64,000 nt of DNA from Hyaloperonospora brassicae (GCA_947650285.1 CANTFL010000730.1:98042-162041), one strand, 5' to 3'; positions 10,750 through 23,172 are shown, counted from the stretch's first letter. Numbers and translations: made by a program. The notes: generated from the sequence alone by a model not told the origin.

Positions 10750-13081
10750 GCGTCCTAATTTAGCATCTTCTCGGCTTGCTCTGGCAACATCCCTGCATGC
10801 TAGGTGGGGACATACCACCGACGGATCATGTTGTAAAACTGTTCCATCGGGCACTTTTCTTCCTCATGGACGTTTTTGCATACGGAACAAACGTAGTAGC
10901 ATTGTCCGCAGGATGACTCTTACGTCCACACTTCTGACACGTAAGTCGCTTCCAACATTCGCGATCGTCATGTCTCTTCGCCCTACAGTGCTTAAACACT
11001 GTTTGAGCCTTTCCACGATCGTAGTGTCTCTCTTGATCTACTTAAGCACTTTAAACGAGTGGGTCTTCCGAATTCTGAGCGCGATCCACAGCTGTAGACA
11101 TGTATACTTTGCGTCGATCCGAGTCGAAGTCCGATCCGCAAGAATCCATGTCTGATTCACTACTCTCGCTTTTCACGTGGATCGCTCTCACAGCCCGCGC
11201 TGGTCTGGCTGGCACTTGAGCCGCCTGTGACGTAACACGATGTCGAAACTTTTTCGACCCCATAGAGGCGTGAGCTTCTCGGACTTCCATAATCTCGCGT
11301 TCTTGAAGAGTCTCTTCCAGATCTTCTGCATCTCCATGGCGTAACATCGTTATCATTCTAGCGAGATCGCGATCGTCCAGGGTATCAATGTAATTATTCA
11401 CATTCTCCTTACGAGTGGCGGGCGATCATCTCGTATCGAGATCTTTGCCCGGATCGCGGCTACATTAAGACGGTACAATTACTTAAATGGAGTCTTGTTC
11501 GATCGCTTACGGTCTTGGTGATAGAGTCTTCCAAAATGAAATACTATTCTTCCATATGTATGTGGCCTTGAATCCCTCCAAGAGTGCCTTCCTCGAGGTT
11601 CTCGTTGAGCGACCGAGATGGTTATACCAGTCACGCGCCGGTACCGTAAGAAGATCGCTCAATACCAGACACTATTCTGCATCCGGCGCTTGATAGCGTA
11701 GGAACGCCGACTTCATCGTACTGATCCATTTTCTAGCCCGTTCCTTGTTCATTTCTCTTCCGAAGAATTCTTCCAGTTCGGCCATTATAGACATCTGACT
11801 TCTTTGGATAGAGAATCCACCACAGCCCGCCTCTCCTGCCGTCGCCATCTGCGGTAATCTCTTGCTTCTTTGGTCTCGGCGCTCACGATCATGGTTGTTC
11901 GATCCAATAAGACGTGATCCAACCGACGCCAAGTCAATATCCGGCATGTAAATCTCCGGTTCGGGATGACGATTAGTTGATCGTCCGGCGTTCATGCGGG
12001 CTTGTTCTAGCGCATATTTCTTCATGACTGCTCGAAAATAGGATGTCATTTGGTCTGACTCCACCATGTTCATAATCTGCGTTGACGCTGGCTTTCCCGC
12101 TTACGCCTTTGCCTCATTCCGTTTAAACTTCGTTTGCAACAGATCCGCGCCCTTTGGCCCCAGCGACATCCGTTGGATCTCAAACAAATCGTTCGAGTCC
12201 TCTTCCGATTCCACTGAAGCATATCGGGACGATTCAGTGTGTTCATCCTTGGGTAACTCGTTGATCGGCGTGAGAACCTGATCCATGGTGCTGGTCGGCG
12301 GAATTAGGTTGTTTCCAGGGGCACGTATTCCTATGAGCGGACTAAACGTCTTGAACAGCGACTGTCTAGCAGCGATCACTCGATCGTGGTTGCACACTAG
12401 CAGAGTTTGTGCATTAAATGTTCCGGCCGTGAACTCCGCTTCATTTAGAAATTTACTTAGACGTCGGAGCGCCTTCAACACGTTGGGAGTTGGTTTGGGC
12501 GCTGATATCGGTCCGCGTAGCGGTCCAGTCAGCTTTGGCTTGATTTTCTTAAGCACTGGATCACTCGACAACATCTTCTTCAGCTCCTGCAAATGGTACT
12601 CCCGGCTGAGACTGTAGATTCGACAATCTTCAAACTTCACTTCGCGATGCACTGACTTTGAGCCTTGATCTATCGTCTCTATCTTGCCTTGCATCCGGAT
12701 GGCTTGTTCTTGTGAACATCTCGATCTTATTTCGCCTTAGACAGCTTCTTAAAGACTTCCGAACATCTTGTATCTTTCTTTATCATCTCTGATGGTTCAT
12801 CTAGTATAATTGAAAATCGTTTGGGGGTTCCCTTAGGACTTTCATTCTACGGATCGCGCTTTGTAGTGAGATACGCGGTGGCCCCCGAAGGGGCTTTAGG
12901 ATAGAGTTGGATATTTTTTCCGGATCGTGCGAAAGATCATCCTCTTTTCTTTTCTTGTCGTCAAAGGCCATCCCAAAATTTGAATACCTGAAGATCCTTT
13001 ATCTTCACGCGTCTGCGACGATTTCTCTGCCTCTGGCGCTTCTACCACAGGTTCAGGCTTGATCTTGACTTCTTCGCTCAT
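10750..13081 (-). pseudogene. Family A gag, frameshifted
   Basis: The likely start is the ATG at 13081, 49 bases inside the 5' LTR, encoding MSEEVKIKPEPVVEAPEAEK. Pieces follow at 12694-12101 (basic, with ALRRLSKFLNEAEFTAGTFN), 12073-11672 (AELEEFFGREMNKERARKWI, a gag-like helical capsid stretch) and 11401-11051 (DDRDLARMITMLRHGD). A CCHC zinc knuckle follows near 10939-10899 (CQKCGRKSHPADN, then C after a one-base shift), and a Cys-rich tail reads CSVCKNVHEEEKCPMEQFYN. Gag packages element RNA. At least four frame changes and several stops are visible. Confidence 0.75.
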
Positions 13082-13129
13082 CTACTCACGGTGAAACTCT
13101 GGTTGAAATCCGTGCACGCACCATTGCGG

Positions 13130-14193
13130 TGGCGTGATGATCACAATTTTCTGGTGACCTCGACTCTTCACTGGAGCCCGGACGACCGACTAACGGAGGG
13201 GGTAACCCGATTCCGGGCTCTGTGTCTTCCTGCATACCTTGTGTACCCGTCGTTGAGCCGGGTTGCGCTCTTCTTGGTGGACTTGAGCTAGGGCTGAGCT
13301 TGACCGTCTTAGGGATAAGTGTTGATCGGGTGGAAATGCTCCACCCGGTCAAAAGTAGGTGCAGATCGCGTGGAAGTTCTTCACTCGATCGCTTGTAACT
13401 TGGGCGCTCTCCCAGAGTCGCCTTTGCCAGGGGTGATGCTTGATACGCGAGCCTTCTGACCACTCGAGCCGTCTATCGATCTTGAATCTGAACCATAAGG
13501 CTCACTACGTCCTATCGCAGTTGAGGGGGGGGGGTGAGAATTGACGTTCCGCCTGGCCAAACAATCCAAGGGAGAAGTTCACAGAGACGTGGGTGACTCT
13601 CTATTCAACGGGAGGCCAAAGATCCTGCCCGGGAGAAGTCGACGCGTGTCTTTCGTTGCAAATTAAATTCTGTTTAATGTCAACCAACAAAATCCAAACC
13701 CTATGACTATGCCTATCTTTTCGCTAGGTCAACTGTTGTGCGCCGCCCTTCTATGTCATTCGTCTCTTACCTCATGAAGTCCACAGCAGATACTCCGTAG
13801 TGGATCGCTCCACAGCGGATCGCTCCATAGTGAATCGCTCCACAGCGGATCGCTCCATAGTGGATCGCTCCACAGCGGATCGCTCCATAGTGGATCGCTC
13901 CACAGTGGATCGCGGTACAGTGGATCGCGGTGTAGTGGATCGCGGTATATGTTCCACATCAATTATGTGATTCACACATATTATGTGATCCACACCACCC
14001 AGCGGTATCCAGAATAGGAGGTGGATCAACCTGCACGACTTGGACAGTCGTTTCCCTTCAATCAGTCGTTTGGTCACCTTCCTCGTCCCAACAGGCCCAT
14101 CTCCGTACGCGCTTCATCAATCAAACTGCTTTGGCACTTTAGGTAGATCGCGCGATCCACACTTTCGTCATTCTTCCTTTGCTCTTCTCCACA
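13130..14193 (-). repeat. Family A 5' LTR
   Basis: Direct repeat of 1559-2607. It ends CTTCTCCACA on the plus strand and starts TGGCGTGATGATCAC. It has one more G in its homopolymer near 13523, a differently arranged 15-bp array, and an extra stretch near 14100-14155 including ATCAATCAAACTGCTTTGGC that is missing from the 3' LTR. Confidence 0.93.
13800..13949. repeat. 15-bp minisatellite in 5' LTR, 10 units
   Basis: Ten 15-bp units of the same GTGGATCGCTCCAYA family, but with a two-unit block (ending CTCCACA then GCGGATCGCTCCATA) repeated three times, unlike the four-unit duplication in the 3' LTR. Confidence 0.95.
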
Positions 14194-16000
14194 ACCTCTT
14201 TCTATGTTCAGCATCATAACGAAGTCGTAACTACCTCGTGATCCAATCGTTACGGTCCAAATAATTTACCGATCGCTTAGCAGCGAGAAATATGAGAGAT
14301 TCAAACTCCGTACATTAGCTCTTCAAATATCTGTGTGCGCATGTATGCATATGAATGACGGTAACGCACGCATTTAACAAGTAAATTCTTGCGATGGTAT
14401 CGACTGAGACACAGATTACGAGAAAGGATGTTATTGTAGGTAATTTAAAAAAGATTAACACCATTTCTTCCTTGAAAAACAACAGATGCCTATTATTAAA
14501 TCTCTATGCGTGAACGGGACATTCCGCAAACATCAGTGAGCGCCCCAGTATAATTTTACGATAATTGCTAGTGATTCCATTATAAAAGAGTACGCATTTA
14601 CCACACCTAACTGATGTCATATATCGCACGTTTCTGATGAGATAGATGCGATATTTCGCATTTCGCTACTTCGACGTGTGTTTGTTTATACCCGGGCCAT
14701 TGCTATTATTTATGATGTGGAAGTTTTACTTAGCCAATGCCTCAAGGAGCTTACACACATGCGCGATTGATTCGATGTACTTAAACTCAAGAAGTGTGCA
14801 TTCGGAAATAGAAAAGTACCAGTTCTTGGTCGACCTTGGCAGAAATGGCGTGCACCCTGGTCAAGGAAATATTTAGGCAGTAACCGGATGGCCTGTTTAG
14901 TTTGTCGAGGGGCTTCGCAACTTTTATTTAAGAGATTCGTCTTTATACAAGAACTCGCGCAACTTCGCCGAGGTACAATTTGTCGCCTTAATTTGATTAT
15001 TAAGATAGATGAACACTTTGAAACGCTAATTATCTTTATCTTAGTCAAATATATAGTAACACCTTGTTTCGATGACAGTGTTGGCAATTGCAGCCCAAGA
15101 CATATCGTATTTTCTTGTAGTCTGTGACGCAAACGATTTCAAACTCAGCTGTGCGCTCATGACGTGTAACACAGATAGCGCAGAGTTCTTTGCCTGTTAC
15201 TAGTCGCGTCGGATACAACTAGATGAGCACAAGAGCCAAAGGAATACCAAGTAAATTGTTTTTATAAAAATAGGCACTGGCTAAGTTGGTGTCTAGCTCC
15301 TCGGAGATAGACCGTTCTCATTATATACGGACTATGCGTAATTTAGCACGACTATACACCGTTCAAAGTTCTTGCAAACAATAGAATAGTGTCTGCCGTT
15401 CGTCAATTATTATAATTTTCGATAGCATATTGACGATGGCGACTGCACTTCGCTAATGATCCAGTTTTTGTCCGGCCTGAATCCGAGTCAGCTGCGATGT
15501 CCAATAGTGACGATAAGACCACTGTATGAGCAATACATGTAAGACCACTATCTACACTAATTAGCAGTGTCCCTTCTTCGGGCTTGAACGACGACGTTAA
15601 ACAGGTCTTTGTACAAGACTATACAACTGAAATTCTGATACAACATATGATAAGTTTACCCAAAGCTATTTCAAAAGCGATTCATAGCGTCGAATTGGCG
15701 TCTAACAAAATATACCACTGAGCTTACCAACATCGAGCTTCAAAAGATATATAGCGGCTCATCGCTCATCATCCGAATAATACACAAACAAAAAAGGCTG
15801 CTGTTTATGCAGCATGAGACGGCCTTATGATAGTTGCTTATACTCCCTATCATAGGTATTGGCAATTGCTAATTATTTTTGAGTGCTACGATAATTCGAG
15901 AAGGGAGAATTGTAGTAAAATAAAGATATGCCTTATGTTAAGGCGTGACTTAGGCTGGTACCGTCAGTATCATTTGAGCGCAAAATTGTTTTACTTCTAA
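14194..16000 (+). pseudogene. Decayed family B copy continues: RT, RNase H and beyond
   Basis: Directly after the family A insertion the sequence resumes family B order. GATCGCTTAGCAGCG at 14272 matches 24657, TGCGTGAACGGGA at 14506 matches 24892, and GCGCAACTTCGCCGAGG near 14956 matches 25343. AGTCGCGTCGGATAC near 15203 matches 25587 and the TATACGGACTATGCG stretch near 15326 matches 25708. AGTGTCCCTTCTTCGG near 15566 matches 25911. Spacing is conserved to within tens of bases over 1.3 kb, but no open frame remains. The right limit is uncertain because the integrase region is no longer recognisable. Confidence 0.7.
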
Positions 16001-16700
16001 AAGGTGTGTAAGCCGCTAATGCCTAGTACTTCTTCATGAGCGCCATAACATACTCTGTTAATTATGGCGAAGTCCTGGTCGTTCAATTTATTATAATTTT
16101 CCTTGTCATTTATAAAGTTAGTTACAAAAGTACAGTTTTTTGAGTTTGCCGATCAGTTAAGGTAAGGAATGTGATCTATTTCGTTTCCTTATTGGTTTTA
16201 GACACATCTTAGATCTGTCCTGCTGTATAAATTGACGCGGTCTTTACACGCTAGGGACTAGTCCGTAAGCGCTTTTTTGATTTTGACCAATACGCTCACG
16301 GCAAAACCTAGACGATCTATGTTAATTATCAAATAAACACGGTTAGGGATAGTATATTGTGACTATTTTAAAACTGATGGCCATGTCGAACGGGTCATGA
16401 ATACTTGAAGGGATACTTCGAAGGCACATTTTCTCGTTTATAGAAATAATTTATAGTCCCTGCCAATATACGATCACGACATCAACAAATCGGTACATAC
16501 ACCAAGACCGAATAAACAAATCTACGTAAAAAGGATTGATTAATCTACGTACCACGAATTGTTTTTGTGCTCATGCGTAAAGAGAGAAAAGTTTATCTCG
16601 ATAAATAAATGAGGTTTGTTATGCTCATTAGACGCCAACGTCCATGTCGACACGACAAAAACCGAAGTCGATCGAATCGAAATCGAACACATGAATAGTA
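16001..16700. other. Unassigned AT-rich stretch
   Basis: No credible gene. It lies where the two decayed family B copies would meet tail to tail and may hold their lost integrase and LTR sequence, but I see no block I can align. Confidence 0.3.
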
Positions 16701-19700
16701 ATGTAGAAATTAATAACCAAATGGTGATAGATAATTTTATTAAATAAGCATCGTCAATGATTATATTAGCGATAAGATAACTCTATTGATGTCAACAATA
16801 TCGATGTGTTGGCAAGGCGGATAATGTAAGAGCACGAAATTGAAGTTGACCAACAGAAGTTTTTATTCGGGCAAAAAAGCAGTGGTCTATTTGGTTCAGG
16901 ACCATCACGAAAGCGAAATTAGACACGAATAAACGCTCAAAAATTTGGAAGATTTTGCGTTCTTTCATATGACGCAGACTATTACAATCTTCTAAAAAGC
17001 TTATAGACACGCATTGTCTAATGTTGACAAACAGCATACTACCGCTCCAATACATAGAATCATTTCTTGTTCTGAGTCACTTAGGAAACTCAAATATATT
17101 AAAGCCATCAAGGCGTATGCGGCTTCGATCTTGAGTTTTGCGTGGACTTTTTCCACCCGTGCTGTCACTACGCTCCTTCTGACGATAAACATATACGTCC
17201 CGCGCCACATGTTCGCCAGATTTTTTCGTTTACGTTCCAGGCGCCTCAAATGGTAGTGGTCAGGATCATACCGCCACTTTATATAAAGATATCCGATCGA
17301 GTCAACGCTTTCTTGCATTTGGCATAACGTGTACGTCATTTGATACTCATTTGTAAAAATGCCGACTCGGTGAGATCTTTTTTTCGATCATTGTGATGCT
17401 CCTGCGTGGTATTGGTCAATTTTAGCACAAGCCCGCACATTATCTACAATCCTCGCGTATATCAAGAGATGCGCAATTCAAATTTTTTAACTCCAAGATG
17501 TATCGACGGATAAGACGGTCACGTAAAGGGGCACTGGTAGATACGTAGTGTTGACAGTACTGAGTCAACTCTTACTGACATCTGTATTAGTCAGCGCCGT
17601 GTCAATTCAAGCACATCTACACAGAGGAGAGCAGACTGCTTCAATGTACAAACTTAGTAGTAAAAAAATAAGACTGCGTCAAACATAAATACATTCATAC
17701 TGCTTTTCTTTTGATTAAGCTAGTTTCATTAATTTATATAAGAATATGTACCATGAAGTTTACTCACCACCTATTGCGAGCGTCGAGCAGCGACTGGTCG
17801 GTAGATATAATTGCATATTTCAATCAATAAGTAATTGATTAAATCACCGCAAGAACGTCAGACTATTCCGTACTACTCTTACAGGAGAATACAGTGTAAA
17901 TCACTGATCTCATCACTAGTGAAAAATCCATTATGCATACGGATCACCCCATTACACCATATCTTAACTTAATCGCATAAGTTAAAATGTTTTCTTATTG
18001 TCCACCCGTTGGACTCGCTTGTGACAGGTAAAACTTTGTTGGATCAGTTCCATTCATTCTTGATTTCGCGACGCATGGTTGACAAGTCCATGCAGCGCTC
18101 CTCGGATGACGAACAATTATAAAAAACCTGCGCATGCTAACGCGGTGATCGGTTCGTCTTCCTCAACAAACAGCATTTGTTGCTGCAGGTGCACGCGGTA
18201 CCACATCACGAAAGAATAATGACTCCGATTTATAGATCATCTTCTGAGGCAAGTAGGATGGTGGATCTGGATCGATAAAATTTACCACGGCGCCCGATAA
18301 TTAATGGCATTTTAGACTAAGCCTACGATTGAGAAGGTCATACACATTTACTTTTGCAAAACATCATAGTCTGTTTGGCTCTGATAATGATTATGTTAGC
18401 TTATCATAGACGCCGGCGCTTACGCACTCGATAGATCGTGTAGACGACGATTACTCGTACTTTTAAAAATGCGCATCGTGGTACCATCTAATTCATGTAT
18501 ACCGCGCGAAAGGCGCAAGACAATAATGTCTTGCGTCTAGTCCCTTGTGTCTAAGCCGTAATGATTTTTAAAGCGGCTCATCAACAGCTGACTCGACATG
18601 CGAAACCCATCAGATACCTCTACTCGATGATTTTAACTTTCACCGACCAAACATCAGCGCAAGAAACTTTGACGCTGATAGATACTTTTTGTAATGATCT
18701 TTTTGAGCACCGATGGTATAGCGGAAAACCAAAATTCGACAAAACCCCACTTATGCAAAACTAGAATTCAAGTGTCCGCAATCTCGAGAACATTTTATGC
18801 TACACATGGCTTTAAAAAACAATGTGTCACAAATTAAAATTGTTACGGTGCAAGTTTTTGGCGTCATCATTGTATCGTGATGTAATAAATTTAGATCCAC
18901 GTGGGTGAACCATGTGGAATTTGCGCTGACAATTTAATACGCACGAACGAAAAGTTTTCCTTAAAAATTGCCTTAAGTAGTACTCGCATCTCACCTGAGA
19001 TACGTTACGCAATTTCTAACTTTCAATTTGACTACAAGCGCCTGGTGCGCCTAATTTTAAAACTTATGTTTAGACCCATCAAAAGAGCCGCATCGCACTA
19101 CTTGACAAGGCACACTAAAAATTATTCATCAGCCAGACTCGAGGCTCTTACCTGTCACACGAGGGAGGAAACCTTGCCAGAAAACAAACTGATAGGTTTT
19201 ATTCAATTCAACTAATGGTAACCCACGATACACTCAATGTGACAACATTAGTCACCGTTTGAATCCGCCAGTGCGTGTTGCGGATGCAGGATAGTGAATC
19301 CTACTCAGTGGTCCGGTCTCAGAAGGTAATCGAAGGACATGATCTCTCCCGATGCGATTTGCGTGTGCACGTGGCCTCCATCACAATCATCATAAAAATT
19401 AATCGACGGTGGATGTGCAGCGCCATCGTGCTGATATAGTGGATAGCCGATCGGACATTGCAAGTATCAACTGAAAAAAATCGAAAGCGTTGTCTAGTAC
19501 GCGACGAGATAGTGAAGGCTCGTCGAGGGATCGTGATGATCAAAGACTAGCATGAGAGTTTAATTAGCGAGCACAATAACCTATTGATGTTTTTTCGCGT
19601 AGCGCCTGTTTCGTTTTTTTTATAATGCTCGTCCAGACATCACGGGCGGAAGCATGCATAATACGTAGGATGTGTTTGTATCGTCTGAGGAAACTCAATC

Positions 19701-20607
19701 GTGTATGTAATTTCTTAACAACGATTTATACAAAACAAGCTTAGTGTATTGGCAGAATCTTACCACTGCCGACGTTAGCAATTGCAAATTTGGGTAGGAA
19801 ACCGTGGAAAGTAGTACTTGGTCACCGACATTTCAGTATATGAACCTATGGGATAATTTTCTTGTCAGCGTTCAAATTATGTCGTGATACAGCGTAAGTG
19901 GTGAAATATTGTAGAAAACGTATAGAAGCTTTTGCAATCCTATCCACTATATCTACTGACTTAGTTGTGTCTATTAAGATCTTGTACCGTCGTTACACTC
20001 CGCTACTACTGACCCGGACCGTTTTGATGGTCCGCTACGCTTTTGTGACCTCTCCATATCGTCGGTATCACGTCTCGGGACCTTGTTGACCAACTGACGA
20101 TCGCAACGTTTAGCCGTACCTCACACAATGGATTTGGAACTACATTTATATGCGCAGTGTCCTGTATTTCAAATCTATTGCACTTATGCAATCTTTTGCA
20201 TCCTAGAGTGATTGCTTTTGCTTCCCACGTGATAGAGTTCAATCGATTTTGGACCTCCGACCTTCTGTCGTCTCGGGGTACGATAGGAACTCGAGTTGAC
20301 GTGATCCTGTTTCAGAATAAAGTCATCCTGTTTCTCCACGGAATCGCTTGTTCTAGCGTACCCAGTTCTAGGTGGAACAGAAAATCCTTTACGGGATCAT
20401 CCGCAAGGCCCTGCATGGACATCGTAACCAGCGTGTGCTAGTGAACTGGTTGGGCCGTGATACGACTCGCAAGGTGGTGAATGTGCTGAGCGTAAGCGGG
20501 ACGCACACGCTTACGCTGCCTAACTAATAGTAGCTCGTATCGAGCCTTCAACTCTGTCCTTGGAGGGTCAATGCGCATTTCCGATCTAATTCTTGAAGGT
20601 TTCTAAC
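16700..20607 (-). pseudogene. Probable second decayed family B copy, minus strand
   Basis: The right end (20607-19990) is clearly family B gag in reverse. On the minus strand around 19440-19380 the bases resemble the protease region near 23525-23590 (ATCCACTATATCAG against ATCCACTACACGTT). Around 17160-17120, TACGCAAA-type and CTCAAGATCG blocks resemble the RT region near 25150-25180. Order and orientation are right for one decayed element, but only the gag end is convincing; the rest is inference from weak blocks. Confidence 0.4.
19990..20607. repeat. Inverted repeat, right arm (partner 1-616)
   Basis: Reverse complement of the window's first 616 bases, with about four or five substitutions seen over 590 bases. 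Similarity decays only over the last 25 bases near 19990-20015 and then ends sharply. Confidence 0.9.
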
Positions 20608-21608
20608 GATCCAGCGCATATAGTTTGTGCAGCTTGAGTAATAAAGATCAAGGTTCGGCACATACATTCAAGTTCAGCTTGGCGAAATGTGGACGTTATC
20701 TCTGTGTCATACATCAAGATTTTGTAAAAAATAATTTACTATTTAAGTTTGGGTAGGAAAGGCAGATCGGTACACAATATTGGGATATCGACGGTACAAA
20801 TGCTTCGATCAAATTGAGCTACTTCTTAATAAACACTTCGAATGTATCTACTCACCTTCTACTCATAGTGCGCGTGTAGCAGCTATTGATTGATTTGTTA
20901 GTTCGTACAATGTCATATATCAACTAATGGGTTAAGCGGTGCTCATGTACAATCATTAAAGGATGTAATTTCCATATGAAATTGATAAATCGAACATTGA
21001 TGATACTAATATTTCCAAAATTTTTACCGCTTGACCCAATTCATTGTTGATTCATTAGTATTGGCAACATTGAAAAGATAATTTTACACGCATTACCATC
21101 TATATAATCGGGTCGCAATTAAAGTCTCACAGCAACTTCATGTCACAAGCAACAGTGTACGTACTCAAAGCCAAGAAATAGTCGATATGTCAAGACATAA
21201 TAGGACCATCGTAGGAGATCAGCGGAAAGAGACGGCCAGTCATGCGTGCTGATAAGAGCGCAAACCAAATGTCAGTGCCGTGAGTTCGCATCCTTTAATG
21301 GAATTTTCTTTGAGTGTAGTGTAATAATGTGATAGCGCGGACCTACATGTTCTGCTGCCAATAGACAAAGACTGTAATTGGACAACGACAGTCACTTTTG
21401 TTAAACAGATCGGAGCTACCTTTTACTGACGACAGAGTTTGTTTTTGACTTGTTGGTTTACTTACACAATACAGAGAAATTCCGGATACAAAGACGATAT
21501 AACTTAAGTGTGGCATAAGTAAAATTTTACTTAATATAATGAAGTCATATATAGCTTCACTGTCCATTAATTTACTTATAATTGTAGTAGAAGAACATGT
21601 ACCGTAAC
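20608..21608. other. AT-rich interval before the family B element
   Basis: No credible gene. It may hold the 5' end of the minus-strand decayed copy, but I find no clear LTR. Short open frames here look random. Confidence 0.3.
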
Positions 21609-22001
21609 TGTAACGGGTCAGCCCGTTACATGAAATTGTCATTTTAAAGAAACAATGACAATAAAGAATATTAAGTTGAATATCCTATGTACAATATCAC
21701 CAAAGTGGTGATATTGAACGGTCGACCAAAGAGTCTGTTCATTGGTTGATATATTGATGATATCAACCCAACAATTGCCGCAAGACGCGCTCAATGAGTG
21801 GTGACGAGACGTCACCATACACTCAGTTATATTAACATAATTAAGTTAAGTCAAACAGAGAGACATAGATGAAAGACTTAATTATATTCATATGCTAGTT
21901 CTGCTTTTACCTTATCTACGCTTCCTCGCTTGCCTTGTGTACGTCTGTCGGGGCACCCGAAACCCTTGCGTTAAGTTCACGCAAGGGTGTGCCCCGTTAC
22001 A
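21609..22001 (+). repeat. Family B 5' LTR
   Basis: It starts TGTAACGGGTCAGCCCGTTA, itself a hairpin, and ends GTGCCCCGTTACA. Start and end form inverted termini of about 12-13 bp. Internal stem-loops include CAATATCACC/GGTGATATTG (21692-21701 with 21707-21716), GGTTGATAT/ATATCAACC (21744-21752 with 21760-21768), a GGTGACG/CGTCACC palindrome, and CTTGCGTTAAGTTCACGCAA near the 3' end. Confidence 0.93.
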
Positions 22002-22022
22002 CCTGGTAGTACTTTGTAGTCC
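22002..22022 (+). other. Candidate primer-binding site of family B
   Basis: Two bases after the LTR comes TGGTAGTACTTTGTAGTCC, and the third copy has TGGTAGCACTTCTTAGTCC at the same place. The leading TGG complements the CCA end of a tRNA. I cannot name the tRNA from the sequence. Confidence 0.4.
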
Positions 22023-22027
22023 TTCCA

Positions 22028-23172
22028 ATGACCACAGCTTCCAACATGAACATGTTGGATGACGAAGAAACATTTCACGCCACGCGTGAAGGGTTTACCC
22101 ATTTGAGTGACATCGAATGGGGTGCGGCAAAACGAATGAGCTCTACCGTAGGCGAGTTCGCCATTAGCGCCATGTTGGAGTCCCTAGACAGAGACCAACA
22201 ACATGCCGCTATAGCCAAGTTCATTCAAATTTAACTTGTTGCCGAAAGGGAGAAAGTAGCCTTGCTTTACCAGCAAGGCTCTCAACAGGCCGAGCAGTTG
22301 AGAGAACTCGGTGCTCAATAGACAGAGCTGTTGAGAAAGCAGCAATTCCATGCTGCTATGGGCGGGACGGCACATGCGCGTCGTCCCGAGGTCATGAAGG
22401 TTGACATATCCAAGTATAGTGGAGTCCCGGAGGACTCCTTGTTACTGTGGTTTGTCGAACTCGACAGAGCCTTAAGGGCTCGTCGCGTCGAAGATGAGCA
22501 AACGAAACTCACATTTGCTCAGACCCTTGGCAGGGCGTGCCAAAACTTGGTCCCTGGGGCTTGAGAGTAGCGACCCAAATGTGTTTAGGACGCTAGATGA
22601 CTTCAAGTCCCGGCTCAGACAAACGTTTGAGCCACTACGAGCTGAGTTCAGGGCTCGTTCAGGGCTCGTTCTAATCTCCTTAAACTCAAGCAGGGTAAGC
22701 GATATGTGTACGCTTACGCACAACATATACAAATCCTCGCGAGTAGTATAACTACCAACCCAGTCCATGAACACACGTTGATTACGGTGTTCGTGCAAGG
22801 GCTCGCAGAAGAGCCCGTCAGGAGCCACCTGTTCCGCCTTGAGCTGAATACGCTGGAAGAAGCGTATCAGCCGCGGAACAGGAAGACTTTAGCATGAGAC
22901 AGGCTCATGCTAGATCAATCTCTTATCGTCTACCAAGACGACAAGAGATCGGAGGTCCAGAACCAATGGACATCTGCTATGTTGAGATCGAGAGACCTCG
23001 CTCTTCGAACAACAAGCGATTGCAGAGGTGCAATTGCTGTCAGAAGTTAGGGCACTATGCATACGAGTGTAGTGCTCCACGCCCAGTACCAAACAGTACT
23101 GAGCGAAATGGACGACCATTCGACAGAAAGGGCAATGGGCGTGGGTCCAGCGCTGTTGCGAAGCCGCAATAA
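22028..23172 (+). pseudogene. Family B gag with CCHC zinc knuckle, frameshifted
   Basis: From ATG 22028 (MTTASNMNMLDDEETFHATR) the frame meets a TAA at 22232-22234 and a TAG near 22318. It continues as a capsid-like stretch (VDISKYSGVPEDSLLLWFVE, then ALRARRVEDEQTKLTFAQT). Frame changes occur near 22550, 22690 and 22890. HEHTLITVFVQGLAEEPVRS and LFRLELNTLEEAY follow, the standard retrotransposon gag region before the nucleocapsid. A perfect C-X2-C-X4-H-X4-C knuckle (CNCCQKLGHYAYEC) lies at 23029-23070. Gag forms the particle and binds RNA. This copy cannot make full-length gag. Confidence 0.85.

Larger units (their letters stand above)
1559..14193 (-). mobile_element. Ty3/gypsy retrotransposon family A, full length, pol on minus strand
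   Basis: Two direct LTRs bound an interior that reads, on the minus strand, gag, protease, RT, RNase H, integrase, chromodomain. That order is typical of Ty3/gypsy chromoviruses. A purine-rich tract (GCAGGGGAC on the minus strand, about 2610-2618) abuts the 3' LTR and fits a polypurine tract. The interior also holds a plus-strand gene next to the 3' LTR. It interrupts a decayed family B copy at a point where that copy is otherwise colinear. No matching 5-bp target duplication is visible (GGTGA on the left, ACCTC on the right). The interior carries many frameshifts and stops although the LTRs are nearly identical. Confidence 0.9.
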
